A stretch of 30,844 bases of DNA from a virus (IMGVR_UViG_3300035670_000928:1-30844); one strand, 5' to 3'. Counted from the first letter of the stretch, positions 20,970 through 28,573 are shown. Made by a program: numbers and translations. Notes: generated by a model from the letters alone, not told the origin.

Positions 20970-21511
20970 ACTATCAGAACGTGGTATCAGCAGTGGTCCG
21001 CGCCCTGGCGGCCGAGACGATCAACAGCGCGGGCGGTTGCGACTTCGAGCCGAAGGTCCAAGCGGCAAAGCAGAAGGGCGAGATCATCGGGAAGGAAGCT
21101 GCATTCCTCATGGACTGCTGGGTGTTCGGTCGGCCACACAAGAACCTCAGCGAGGAGCACTGGCGCCACCTAGTGGCGAAGTACTCCACGCACGTCGACC
21201 GCAAGCACGCGGCCATCGAGGAGATCACCCGACTGCACAGGTCGCCGGCACCCAAGCGCTTCCGCCACTGCGCCATCCTGACCTGGGCAATGCCCAAGCT
21301 GCCAGGCGTGGATGGTAAGCGCAGCACCAGCGTGCTACCGGCCGCGTGGTACGAGATGGACAACTGGAGCAACGAGCCGCACCCGATCAAGACCCAGGAG
21401 CGGTGGCGGCGTGATATCCGGAAGGCTCTAGACTCCAAGGTTGACGAGGCCTTGACTGAGGCGCAGCACATTCTCGACCATGAAGGCCTTTTGGTGGCAA
21501 ATGTGGCTTGA
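20966..21511 (+). CDS. Q-like late antiterminator candidate
   Basis: The ATG at 20966 gives 181 residues. The sequence opens MNYQNVVSAVVRALAAETIN and has QKGEIIGKEAAFLMDCWVFG, then YSTHVDRKHAAIEEITRL and RHCAILTWAMPKLPGVDGKR. I recall this as a family found in many Pseudomonas prophages at the end of the early operon. Its position directly after NinG, with a promoter candidate and a strong terminator next, fits a Q antiterminator. Family identity to Q is not proven. Confidence 0.65.
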   Translation: MNYQNVVSAVVRALAAETINSAGGCDFEPKVQAAKQKGEIIGKEAAFLMDCWVFGRPHKNLSEEHWRHLVAKYSTHVDRKHAAIEEITRLHRSPAPKRFRHCAILTWAMPKLPGVDGKRSTSVLPAAWYEMDNWSNEPHPIKTQERWRRDIRKALDSKVDEALTEAQHILDHEGLLVANVA

Positions 21512-21537
21512 CGACGAATGAGCCATTGAGCCAATAT
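21508..21537 (+). promoter_or_regulatory. candidate late promoter (pR'-like)
   Basis: TTGACG (21508-21513), 18-bp spacer, CAATAT (21532-21537); TATATC four bases later is an alternative -10. It overlaps the end of the Q-like gene and lies about 45 bases before a strong terminator, the arrangement used for Q-dependent late transcription. Confidence 0.45.
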
Positions 21538-21580
21538 ATCTCCATCCTGTCGTTCCTGCGTGTGTGAGGATGACAAATTG

Positions 21581-21606
21581 AACCCGGCCACTGAGCCGGG
21601 TTTTTT
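21581..21606 (+). terminator. intrinsic terminator after the Q-like gene (tR'-like)
   Basis: AACCCGGC (21581-21588), loop CACTGA, GCCGGGTT (21595-21602), then a T-run to 21606. It ends early transcription and should need antitermination for the lysis, packaging and head genes. Confidence 0.9.
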
Positions 21607-21643
21607 ATTGCCCAAAGAGGCCCTCAACAGTCCCGGAGGCTGA

Positions 21644-21907
21644 ATGTCCCGGTCAACGTGCTGGAGCCTCCTGGCCTTCGCCATGGCTCTCGCCAGCTAC
21701 GCCATGCATCGCGACATCAGCGCGAACATCTTCCTCGGGTGCCTCTTCATCATCCAGGGCCTCAAAAGGCCTGACGGTTCGCCCCAAGAGCGCCGGGCAA
21801 TCTTCCTGGCTGCAACGCTAAGCGTCGGCATCCTCATTTTTGCGGCATGGGCACTTACCACGGGCGTGGACTTCCACGGCCCTGCGCCATTCCGCTACAA
21901 GCATTAA
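21644..21907 (+). CDS. membrane protein of the lysis region, 87 aa
   Basis: The ATG at 21644 has GGAGG 5 nt upstream. There are three hydrophobic segments: CWSLLAFAMALASYAM, ANIFLGCLFIIQGL and AIFLAATLSVGILIFAAWAL. The first late gene, it lies before a holin-like gene and may be a pinholin, antiholin or spanin-related factor; none of these can be picked from sequence alone. Confidence 0.65.
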   Translation: MSRSTCWSLLAFAMALASYAMHRDISANIFLGCLFIIQGLKRPDGSPQERRAIFLAATLSVGILIFAAWALTTGVDFHGPAPFRYKH

Positions 21908-21917
21908 GGGACTGAAC

Positions 21918-22307
21918 ATGGTCGATGCCGCTTCTGCAGCTGCCTGCACGGTTGTAGGGCTTGGCGGCATTGCCCTGGCAAGCTGCCTTCCCACGATTGA
22001 TCTGAACGCTGTTGTCTGCGCCTTCGGTGGCGCACTGCTCTTCATACTCTGGGCGAAGGACATCACCCTCTGGCAGCGCATGGGCTACCTGCTCGCCGGT
22101 TGGATCGGCGGGTATTACGGCTCTGCCGAGATCCTTGCCCAGGCCTGGACCAAAACCAGCGGCATTGCCGCCTTCAGCTGTGGCCTCGCCACCGTCCTGG
22201 TGAGCATCAGCGTTCTGGAGTCGATCACCACCGGCAAACTGCCGAAGTGGGTAACCGAGCTGCCAGCAGCAATCGGCAGCCTGTTCCCCAAGCGAGGGGG
22301 CCAATGA
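21918..22307 (+). CDS. probable holin
   Basis: The ATG at 21918 gives 129 residues with several membrane helices: SAAACTVVGLGGIALASCLP, VVCAFGGALLFILWAKDI, GYLLAGWIGGYYGSAEIL and GIAAFSCGLATVLVSISVLE. The repeated G-x-x-G patterns and WIGGYY segment resemble holin proteins that Pseudomonas prophages carry between Q and the terminase. The basic C-terminus (LFPKRGGQ) would be cytosolic. It would open the inner membrane for an endolysin encoded elsewhere. Confidence 0.7.
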   Translation: MVDAASAAACTVVGLGGIALASCLPTIDLNAVVCAFGGALLFILWAKDITLWQRMGYLLAGWIGGYYGSAEILAQAWTKTSGIAAFSCGLATVLVSISVLESITTGKLPKWVTELPAAIGSLFPKRGGQ

Positions 22308-22621
22308 CCCTAGACCAAACCATCACCCTGGCTCATGCCGGGTTCTGCGGCGGGATCTGCTTTGTCATCGCGTTCATGTACCGGCGTGGCGGGTCCAGCT
22401 ACAAGTTCCTGCCAAGCCTGTGCGCCTTCTGCCTGGCATCCCTGTTCGGCCAGGAGTGGCTGAGCATCGTCGGCGCGATCCTGCTCTATGGGCAGTGGCC
22501 ATCCACATCGGTGCCCAGCACCCTGATATTCGGGATCCTGTTCATCCTGGCGCTGCGCTCCCGCGGCAATGTGGCCAGGTTGTTCGATCAGTCCAGGCAC
22601 AGGGCGCGCGCCACAAAATAG
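22304..22621 (+). CDS. small membrane protein paired with the holin, 105 aa
   Basis: The ATG at 22304 overlaps the holin stop (ATGA). Helices: LAHAGFCGGICFVIAFMY, LPSLCAFCLASLFGQEWL, IVGAILLYGQW and STLIFGILFILALRSRG. Overlapping membrane genes are usual for holin/antiholin pairs. Its last codons lie inside hairpin element B. Confidence 0.7.
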   Translation: MTLDQTITLAHAGFCGGICFVIAFMYRRGGSSYKFLPSLCAFCLASLFGQEWLSIVGAILLYGQWPSTSVPSTLIFGILFILALRSRGNVARLFDQSRHRARATK

Positions 22622-22642
22622 ACATGCGCCGTTTCGTGGCGC
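22608..22642. repeat. hairpin element B, in the acb2 leader
   Basis: GCGCCACAAAAT (22608-22619) and TTTCGTGGCGC (22632-22642) repeat the arms of element A at 15624-15657, including the same A-C mismatch, with a different loop. It overlaps the stop of the membrane gene and ends 19 bases before the acb2 start codon. Confidence 0.75.
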
Positions 22643-22661
22643 TACCACCAGAGGATTCACC

Positions 22662-22892
22662 ATGGACAACCAGCACAAGAAGATCACCGGCTACCGCGAC
22701 CTCACCCAAAGCGAGATCGACGGCATGAACTCGATCAAGGCCCTGGAGGCCGACGCCGGCGAGCTGTTCAAGCAGATCGGTCAGATCGAAGGCGTAGATC
22801 AGCGCACCTTGGCCCTGGCCAAGACCAACCTGCAGCAAGGCTTCATGTGGTTTGTGCGCTCGATAGCTAAGCCCGCCGACCCATTCAGCTGA
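22662..22892 (+). CDS. acb2: Acb2/Tad1-type cyclic-nucleotide sponge (anti-CBASS)
   Basis: The ATG at 22662 has AGAGG 7 nt upstream and gives 76 residues. The layout matches phage Acb2: HKKITGYRDLTQSEIDGMNS, a helix, GVDQRTLALAKTNLQQGFMW and a closing VRSIAKP. Acb2 hexamers bind the cyclic di- and trinucleotides made by CBASS, stopping abortive defence; related proteins also bind Thoeris signals. From memory of the published Acb2 structure, Tyr11 and Lys26 contact the ligand, and Tyr11 and Lys26 are present here at the same numbers. It sits between the holin-type genes and the packaging genes, a usual moron spot. Confidence 0.82.
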   Translation: MDNQHKKITGYRDLTQSEIDGMNSIKALEADAGELFKQIGQIEGVDQRTLALAKTNLQQGFMWFVRSIAKPADPFS

Positions 22893-22900
22893 GTGCAGCC

Positions 22901-23338
22901 ATGACCACCATCGCCTACAAGGATGGCGTTATCGCCTATGACTCACAGATCGCCCGTGGTGACGTGATCACCTACGACGACTATGAGAAGTGCATCGAGC
23001 AGGGCGGCGTAAAGTTCTTCTGCTCGGGTGCCGTGCCCGACTTCCAGCGCCTGGTTGATGCGTACTTCGGCGCCAAGCCGGATGGAAACATCGACGCAAC
23101 GGCACTCGTCCTTGATGGCGAAAGCCTGATGATGGTCGCTGTCGATGACGCCACGGGGCTTTGGAAGTCACCAGTTTTGCGTGATCGACCGTATGCCATC
23201 GGCAGCGGTACGCCATACGCATTCGCTGCGATGGATATGGGTGCATCTGCCGAGAAGGCCGTCGAGATGGCTGCCAGGCGCGACACCAGCACCGGGGGGA
23301 AGATCAGGTCGATGAGGATTGGCGAGCTGGCAGGGTAG
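22901..23338 (+). CDS. HslV/proteasome-beta-like Ntn hydrolase
   Basis: The 145-residue protein begins MTTIAYKDGVIAYDSQIARG, like HslV (MTTI...), where Thr2 becomes the N-terminal nucleophile. Lys30 lies where the catalytic Lys33 of the family falls. YAIGSGTPYAFAAMDMGASA (99 onward) is the GSG loop followed by the helix typical of proteasome beta folds. HslV normally needs the HslU unfoldase; none is encoded here. It could degrade host or phage proteins alone or with host HslU. It follows acb2 by 8 bases, so the two are co-transcribed. Confidence 0.8.
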   Translation: MTTIAYKDGVIAYDSQIARGDVITYDDYEKCIEQGGVKFFCSGAVPDFQRLVDAYFGAKPDGNIDATALVLDGESLMMVAVDDATGLWKSPVLRDRPYAIGSGTPYAFAAMDMGASAEKAVEMAARRDTSTGGKIRSMRIGELAG

Positions 23339-23340
23339 GT

Positions 23341-23362
23341 GTGCCGCAGGTGAGTGCGGCAC
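23341..23362. terminator. hairpin between converging genes
   Basis: GTGCCGCA (23341-23348), loop GGTGAG, TGCGGCAC (23355-23362): a perfect 8-bp stem between the HslV-like gene and the reverse-strand gene. There is no T-run on either side, so termination would be weak or factor dependent. Confidence 0.45.
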
Positions 23363-23369
23363 GGATGAT

Positions 23370-23576
23370 CTACTTCACTTTCAGAGCTTCTTGGATCAGA
23401 TCGGCGTATTTCGAGAGCCTCTCCATTTCATTTATCAGCTGATTGACGTGGCCTTCGACCCCTACCCGTGCTGCTATGAGTTCTGCAGCAGCAGCGACAG
23501 CAAATGCCCTTTGGCCTTCTGGGTTGGTGGTGTGATAGCTGGACGCATCGGCAACCAGTTTTCCAACGACAGACAT
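23370..23576 (-). CDS. reverse-strand moron, 68 aa
   Basis: The ATG at 23576 has AAGGA 9 nt upstream. The product is helical and soluble: MSVVGKLVADASSYHTTNPE, GQRAFAVAAAAELIAARVGV, EGHVNQLINEMERLSKYADL. It is the only leftward gene among the late genes and has its own promoter, so it is likely expressed in the lysogen as a moron. The function is unknown; a defence or host-modifying role is a guess from context. Confidence 0.72.
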   Translation of the reverse strand: MSVVGKLVADASSYHTTNPEGQRAFAVAAAAELIAARVGVEGHVNQLINEMERLSKYADLIQEALKVK

Positions 23577-23607
23577 ACGCTAATTCCTTTAGGTGGTTGG
23601 ATCCCCA

Positions 23608-23636
23608 TCAATACCGGCAATCGGCCACTATTTCAA
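23608..23636 (-). promoter_or_regulatory. sigma-70 promoter of the reverse-strand moron
   Basis: Read leftward: TTGAAA (23636-23631), 17-bp spacer, TATTGA (23613-23608). The -35 matches five of six consensus bases. It lies 32 bases before the start codon of the 68-aa gene and has no other gene to serve. Confidence 0.7.
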
Positions 23637-23650
23637 GGTGTGGGTAGAGC

Positions 23651-24259
23651 ATGATCAGACCGATGCCGCCAGCTGACCTGCTCGAATCTCTGTGGCTAAC
23701 GCTTCGCCCGGCCACTGGTGTGTGGGACTGGGTGCAGAGCGAGATCCTCGCCGACACTGGCAGCATTCATAATCCGGAGCATGCCCACCTGATCGACGCC
23801 AACATCGGCGTGCTGTGGGCATCAAGCGGATTCGGCAAGCAGGGGCGGGTGGTACTAGGCCAGGCCGAGCAGTTGATGTTCCGTGCTGGCGGCTGGCAGA
23901 AAGCCCGGCAAGAGCAGCAGATGCGGCAGTGGTTCGGCGAGGAGCCGTCCTACCTCATCACCCTGGCAGCTGACTACTGCTCCCAGTGCACCGATGCTGA
24001 GTTCTGCGCCCTAGTCGAGCACGAGCTGTACCACATCGCCCAGGCGACCGATGAGCATGGCGCGCCCAAGTTCACCAAGGACGGGATGCCCAAGCTCTAC
24101 CTGCGCGGACATGACGTCGAGGAGTTCGTCGGCGTGGTGAGGCGCTACGGTGCCAGCGAAGACGTACAGCAGCTGATCGACGCTGCAAGCCGGCCGCCTG
24201 AGGTGGCGAAAATCAACATTGCGAGGGCCTGCGGAACCTGCCTACTCAAGTCGGCCTGA
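23651..24259 (+). CDS. putative phage metallopeptidase (HExxH)
   Basis: The 202-residue product has the zinc-peptidase motif EHELYHIAQ (about residue 127), giving HELYH, with a later EEFVGVVRRYG segment that may complete the metal site. The front part (SLWLTLRPATGVWDWVQSEI) and LAADYCSQCTDAEFCALVEH are also seen in the phage metallopeptidase family (SprT-like). Such genes often precede the terminase in Pseudomonas phages. Its substrate is unknown. Confidence 0.85.
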   Translation: MIRPMPPADLLESLWLTLRPATGVWDWVQSEILADTGSIHNPEHAHLIDANIGVLWASSGFGKQGRVVLGQAEQLMFRAGGWQKARQEQQMRQWFGEEPSYLITLAADYCSQCTDAEFCALVEHELYHIAQATDEHGAPKFTKDGMPKLYLRGHDVEEFVGVVRRYGASEDVQQLIDAASRPPEVAKINIARACGTCLLKSA

Positions 24260-24290
24260 TTTTTGACAGGTTTTGACGGATGACAAACCC

Positions 24291-24767
24291 ATGGCAGCAC
24301 TACGAAGCGAGGTCAAAGCCTTCATTGTTCAGGCTCTGGCCTGCTTCGATTCACCCAGCCAGGTGGTGGAGGCCGTCAAGAAGGAATTCGGGGTCGAGGT
24401 GAGTCGCCAGCAGTGCGAGTCGCATGACCCTACCAAGTATGCAGGCAGAGGCCTGGCCCAAAAGTGGGCTGACCTGTTCCATGAATGCCGAAAGCGCTTT
24501 CGCGAAGAAACGGCAGACATCCCAATCGCCAACCGAGCGTTCCGGCTGCGCGGGCTTGGGCGAATGGCTGAGAAAGCCGAGAACATGCGCAACCTCGCGT
24601 TGACTGCCCAGCTGTACGAGCAGGCAGCAAAGGAATGCGGCGACATGTACGTCAACCGCAAGATCGAACCCGACAAGCCCCTGGGCTCCCAGGCGGATCA
24701 GCAGCACGCCGTTGCTGAGTACAAGCTGGAGCCAGACGAAGGTGTCCCGACTACCCCGTACCTATGA
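24291..24767 (+). CDS. terS: DUF2280 small terminase subunit
   Basis: The ATG at 24291 is chosen (MAALRSEVKAFIVQALACFD is the usual start of this family); the frame could also open with TTG at 24273. The first 60 residues form a DNA-binding HTH (SPSQVVEAVKKEFGVEVSRQ). The middle (FHECRKRFREETADIPIANR; MAEKAENMRNLALTAQLYEQ) is helical and oligomerising. It recognises phage DNA for packaging and overlaps the large subunit by 26 bases. Confidence 0.88.
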   Translation: MAALRSEVKAFIVQALACFDSPSQVVEAVKKEFGVEVSRQQCESHDPTKYAGRGLAQKWADLFHECRKRFREETADIPIANRAFRLRGLGRMAEKAENMRNLALTAQLYEQAAKECGDMYVNRKIEPDKPLGSQADQQHAVAEYKLEPDEGVPTTPYL

Positions 24768-26070
24768 CCCGCCGGTGAAGTTGACGCCGAAGCAGGCGAA
24801 CATCTACGTCTGGGGCTTTCAGCCTGAAGCGCGCTTCCGTGATGCGGTGTGCGGGCGTCGATTTGGCAAAACCTTCCTCGGCAAGGCAGAGATGCGCCGC
24901 GCGGCCCGGCTGGCTGCGGAGTGGGGTGTGAGCGTCGAGGACGAGATCTGGTATGGCGCGCCAACGTTCAAGCAGGCCAAGCGGGTCTTCTGGCGCCGGC
25001 TGAAGCAGGCCATCCCAGAGGCCTGGCGCGCAGCTCGACCGAACGAGACCGAGTGCTCGATTACCCTCAAGTCCGGCCACATCATGCGTGTGGTCGGCCT
25101 GGACAATTACGACAACTTGCGGGGCTCCGGCCTGTTCTTCGTCTTGGTGGACGAATGGGCGGACTGCCCGTGGGCAGCCTGGGAAGAAGTGCTCAGGCCT
25201 ATGCTCTCGACCTGCCAGTACACGATCCCCCAGACCGGGGAGTCGAGAAAGGGCGGGCATGCGCTGCGGATCGGGACCCCGAAGGGCTTCAACCACTGCT
25301 ACGACACCTACCGCGACGGACAGCCGGGCGGCGAGCCGGATCACAAGAGCTGGCAGTACACCTCGCTGCAGGGCGGCAACGTCCCGGCCGATGAGCTGGA
25401 CGCTGCCCGCCGCAAGATGGACCCCCGCACGTTCCGCCAGGAATACGAGGCCGGATTCGAGAACTACGCCGGGGTGGTGTACTACACCTTCGACCGCGCC
25501 GAGTGCCGCACCAGCGAGCGCATCAAGCCGGGCGAGGCCGTGCACATCGGCATGGACTTCAACGTCATGAAGATGGCCGCGGTCGTGTACGTGGTCCGGG
25601 ACGGCCTGCCGCTGGCGCTGGATGAGTTCCACTCGGTGCGGGATACGCCCGAGATGATCGAGAAGATCAAGGTTCGATTTTCTGGCCACAGCGTCTCCGT
25701 GTACCCAGACGCCAGCGGCCAGAACACCAGTAGCAAGAACGCTAGCGAATCGGACCTGTCCCTGCTCAAGAAGGCCGGCTTCACCGTGGTGGTCGACTCG
25801 CAGAACCCCGGCGTGAAGGATCGCATCAACGCGGTCAACTCCATGTTCCTCAACACCTACGGGGAGCGGCGCCTGAAGGTCAACATTGACCAGTGTCCGC
25901 AGCTTACGCAGTGCCTGGAGCGGCAGACGTACACCGACAAGGGTGAGCCGGACAAGGACCCCAAGAAAGGGCACGACCACATGAACGACGCCGCCGGCTA
26001 CTTCATCGCCAAGCGGTTCCCGATCAAGACTCAGTCCGCCGGCACCCGCCGCATCGGAGGTTTGGCGTAA
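24742..26070 (+). CDS. terL: large terminase subunit
   Basis: The GTG at 24742 is taken as start (GGAG about 9 nt upstream; TTG at 24712 is an alternative), giving 442 residues. The ATPase half has Walker A CGRRFGKT (37-44) and Walker B FFVLVDEW (132-139). The nuclease half has an RNase-H-like Asp set: HIGMDFNVMK, VYPDASGQN and HDHMNDAAGYF. It packages DNA into the procapsid by ATP hydrolysis and cuts it. It overlaps the small subunit and is followed by the portal gene with one shared base. Confidence 0.96.
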   Translation: MSRLPRTYDPPVKLTPKQANIYVWGFQPEARFRDAVCGRRFGKTFLGKAEMRRAARLAAEWGVSVEDEIWYGAPTFKQAKRVFWRRLKQAIPEAWRAARPNETECSITLKSGHIMRVVGLDNYDNLRGSGLFFVLVDEWADCPWAAWEEVLRPMLSTCQYTIPQTGESRKGGHALRIGTPKGFNHCYDTYRDGQPGGEPDHKSWQYTSLQGGNVPADELDAARRKMDPRTFRQEYEAGFENYAGVVYYTFDRAECRTSERIKPGEAVHIGMDFNVMKMAAVVYVVRDGLPLALDEFHSVRDTPEMIEKIKVRFSGHSVSVYPDASGQNTSSKNASESDLSLLKKAGFTVVVDSQNPGVKDRINAVNSMFLNTYGERRLKVNIDQCPQLTQCLERQTYTDKGEPDKDPKKGHDHMNDAAGYFIAKRFPIKTQSAGTRRIGGLA

Positions 26071-27521
26071 TGCCTGTTCAATCCACCAACCCAGACTACG
26101 ACGCTCACATCGAAGAGTGGCGGATGATGGATGACGCCCTGGAGGGCGAGGGCGCTATCAAGCGCAGTCCGCGCAACCTGCCAAAGCCCAGCGGCATGAC
26201 CGAGGCAGAGAAGCTGGATGGCGCCGGCAATGCCTACCTGTACCAGAACTACACCGCCCGGGCCCAATACGAACACTGGGTGCGGGATTCGCTGCGCTCG
26301 ATGATGGGCCTGGTCTCGCGACTGATACCCGAGGTGAAGCTGCCTGCGGGCCTGAAGGAGCTGGAGGACAACGCCACGGCCGATGGCTTCGGCCTGACCC
26401 AGCTGTTCCTGCGGATCGTGCGCCAGGCTATTTCCCACGGCCGGGTGCCACTGGTGGTCAACGTCGATGACACGGGCCAGCCGTACTTCGCCACCTATGC
26501 GGTTCGCAACGCCATCAACTGGGACACCGCCGACCAAGGCGGCCGGCAGGATCTGGTGCTGTCGGTGTTCCGCGAGTTCAGGCGCAAGGAGCAGGACCGC
26601 TACAGCCACGAATGTGAGACGGTCTACCGCGAGTTCTACATGGACGGCGCGGTTTGCCGCACAGGTGTGCGCAACGAGGCTGGCGAGCTGATCGAGGACG
26701 ACCGGCCGCTGGGCACCGTCGACGGCAGCAACAACCTGGTGCGCGGCCTGGACTACATTCCGGTCATCTACTGCGGCTCAACCGACAACTCGCCGGACGT
26801 GGACGAGATCCCACTGCTGACCATGGCCCGGGCCGCGCTGAAGTCCTACCAGCTGAGTGCCGACTACTTCACGGCGCTGCACCAAACCAGCCACCCGCAG
26901 CCGTGGGTATCCGGCCTGGACGAGAGCGTGGAGCTCAGTGTGACCGGGCCATCTGCAGCCTGGGATCTCGGGCCGAAGGGTCAATGCGGCTATCTGGAGT
27001 TCCAGGGCGCCGGAATTGAAGCCGTCCGCACGGCGATGGAAGACCAGAAGAACGCAGCCCTTGAGGCAGGCGCCAAGGTCATGGACGTGTCAGGCACCGA
27101 GTCGGGCGAGGCCCGCAAGACACGCCAGAACGACCAGCACGCCACGTTGCACAGCATCGTCATCACCGCTGCCGCAGCCATCGAGCAGGCTCTGCGGTAT
27201 GCGGCGGAGTGGACAGGCTACGACCCGGACGAGGTCGTCTTCACGGTCAAGCCTGAGTTCGTGATCCCAGAGGTCAACGCCCAGGTGCTGGCCGAGCTGC
27301 AGAAGAGCGTCATGGCCGGCACCATCAGCGCCGAGACTTACTGGCAGTACCTCACCACCGGAAAGCTTCCCGAGCGCCCCTACGACGTAGAAGCCGAATT
27401 GATCGGCGACGAGCACGGCGCGGGCGGCGTGAACCTGGACAAAGAAGATGGCGAAGAAACCGGAGCAAACGGCGGACGAGAAGCTGCTGGAGCAGGTGAG
27501 CCGCCACTCGGTGCTGCTTGA
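26070..27521 (+). CDS. DUF4055 portal protein
   Basis: The ATG at 26070 has GGAGG 8 nt upstream and shares a base with the terminase stop. The 483-residue protein is of the DUF4055 portal type: YQNYTARAQYEHWVRDSLRS, FGLTQLFLRIVRQAISHGRV, DYIPVIYCGSTDNSPDVDEI and a long helix (KNAALEAGAKVMDVSGTESG; TLHSIVITAAAAIEQALRYA). It forms the ring through which DNA enters the head. The Gly/Glu-rich tail overlaps the start of the MuF gene by 74 bases. Confidence 0.92.
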   Translation: MPVQSTNPDYDAHIEEWRMMDDALEGEGAIKRSPRNLPKPSGMTEAEKLDGAGNAYLYQNYTARAQYEHWVRDSLRSMMGLVSRLIPEVKLPAGLKELEDNATADGFGLTQLFLRIVRQAISHGRVPLVVNVDDTGQPYFATYAVRNAINWDTADQGGRQDLVLSVFREFRRKEQDRYSHECETVYREFYMDGAVCRTGVRNEAGELIEDDRPLGTVDGSNNLVRGLDYIPVIYCGSTDNSPDVDEIPLLTMARAALKSYQLSADYFTALHQTSHPQPWVSGLDESVELSVTGPSAAWDLGPKGQCGYLEFQGAGIEAVRTAMEDQKNAALEAGAKVMDVSGTESGEARKTRQNDQHATLHSIVITAAAAIEQALRYAAEWTGYDPDEVVFTVKPEFVIPEVNAQVLAELQKSVMAGTISAETYWQYLTTGKLPERPYDVEAELIGDEHGAGGVNLDKEDGEETGANGGREAAGAGEPPLGAA

Positions 27522-28539
27522 GCGACTGAAGGCCGGCGAGGTCAAGAAGTTCGAGACCTACCTGCGCCGCGCTGACGCCCACGTTCGCGACCAGCTCACC
27601 CGCAAGGAACTGACCACCTACGGCCGGAGCCGACTCGAGGAGTTTCTGGGGCGGGTTGGCGGCAAGCTGCTGGAGATCTACAAGGCCTTCAGCGACCGAA
27701 TGCAGTCCGACCTGGTGGATATCGCGCAGTACGAGGCTGCATTCGAGGGGCGCAGCCTGGCGAAGGCGCTGCTGATCGACGCGGCCATGCCAACTGACTC
27801 CCTGATCCGGGCGGCGATCAACACGCAGCCGCTGCAGGTGGCCGGGGTGGATGGCGGAAAGCTGCTCAAGCCCTTCCTGAGCGGGTGGACGCGCACCGAA
27901 GCGGACAGGGTAACCAACGCCATTCGGATGGGGGTCGTCCAGGGCCAGACCAACGCCGAGATCACCCAGGCCGTGCGCGGTACCGCGGCGCAGAACTTCA
28001 CGGACGGTGTGCTGGCGGTCACGAACCGCAGCGCCCGGGCAGTCGTCCAGACCGCAGTCCAGCATGTGGCCACCACCGCGCGCATGGAAACGCTCAAGGC
28101 GAATGCCGAGGTAGTGCCTGGCTATCGGATTGTCGCCACCCTGGACCGCAAGACCAGTGTGCAGTGTCGGAGCCTCGACGGTCGCGAGTTCGAGATGGGC
28201 AAGGGGCCTGTCCCCCCATTCCACATCCACTGCCGGACCACCATCACGCCGATCACCAGGTTGTCGGCGCTGTTCGGGCAGGGTGCCACAAGAGCCGCCG
28301 TTGGCGCGGACGGAGGCGGGCAGGTTTCGGCCAGCCTCAGCTACTACCAATGGCTCAAAACGCAGCCAGCGGCTTTCCAGGACGCGGCGCTGGGGCCGGT
28401 GCGCGGCAAGCTGTTCCGCGATGGCGGGCTGACAGCAGAGCGCTTCGCCGCTCTACAGCTGGACAAGAGCTTTAAGTCGCTGACGCTCGACCAGCTCAAA
28501 GAGTTAGAGCCGCTGGCGTTTGTCCGAGCAGGTCTGTAA
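27448..28539 (+). CDS. MuF-like minor head protein
   Basis: The ATG at 27448 lies inside the portal gene and gives 363 residues. The N-terminal half is helical (LLEQVSRHSVLLERLKAGEV). The MuF domain (about 170-280) shows ARAVVQTAVQHVATTARMET, TLDRKTSVQCRSLDGREFEM and PPFHIHCRTTITPI, the signature of phage Mu F-like head-completion proteins. The C-terminus is a separate folded part. It is expected inside the procapsid next to the portal. Confidence 0.93.
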   Translation: MAKKPEQTADEKLLEQVSRHSVLLERLKAGEVKKFETYLRRADAHVRDQLTRKELTTYGRSRLEEFLGRVGGKLLEIYKAFSDRMQSDLVDIAQYEAAFEGRSLAKALLIDAAMPTDSLIRAAINTQPLQVAGVDGGKLLKPFLSGWTRTEADRVTNAIRMGVVQGQTNAEITQAVRGTAAQNFTDGVLAVTNRSARAVVQTAVQHVATTARMETLKANAEVVPGYRIVATLDRKTSVQCRSLDGREFEMGKGPVPPFHIHCRTTITPITRLSALFGQGATRAAVGADGGGQVSASLSYYQWLKTQPAAFQDAALGPVRGKLFRDGGLTAERFAALQLDKSFKSLTLDQLKELEPLAFVRAGL

Positions 28540-28544
28540 ACAAG

Positions 28545-28573
28545 TGGATTCACTGCTTGTCACCAGCTATAAC
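28545..28573 (+). promoter_or_regulatory. sigma-70-like promoter of the 28599 moron
   Basis: TGGATT (28545-28550), 17-bp spacer, TATAAC (28568-28573, five of six consensus). It lies 25 bases before the start codon of a 102-aa gene that is closed by a terminator, so the gene can be read on its own. Confidence 0.6.

Noticed and set aside
24751-25980. 409-codon minus-strand frame
   Set aside because: Antisense to the large terminase with its full motif set.
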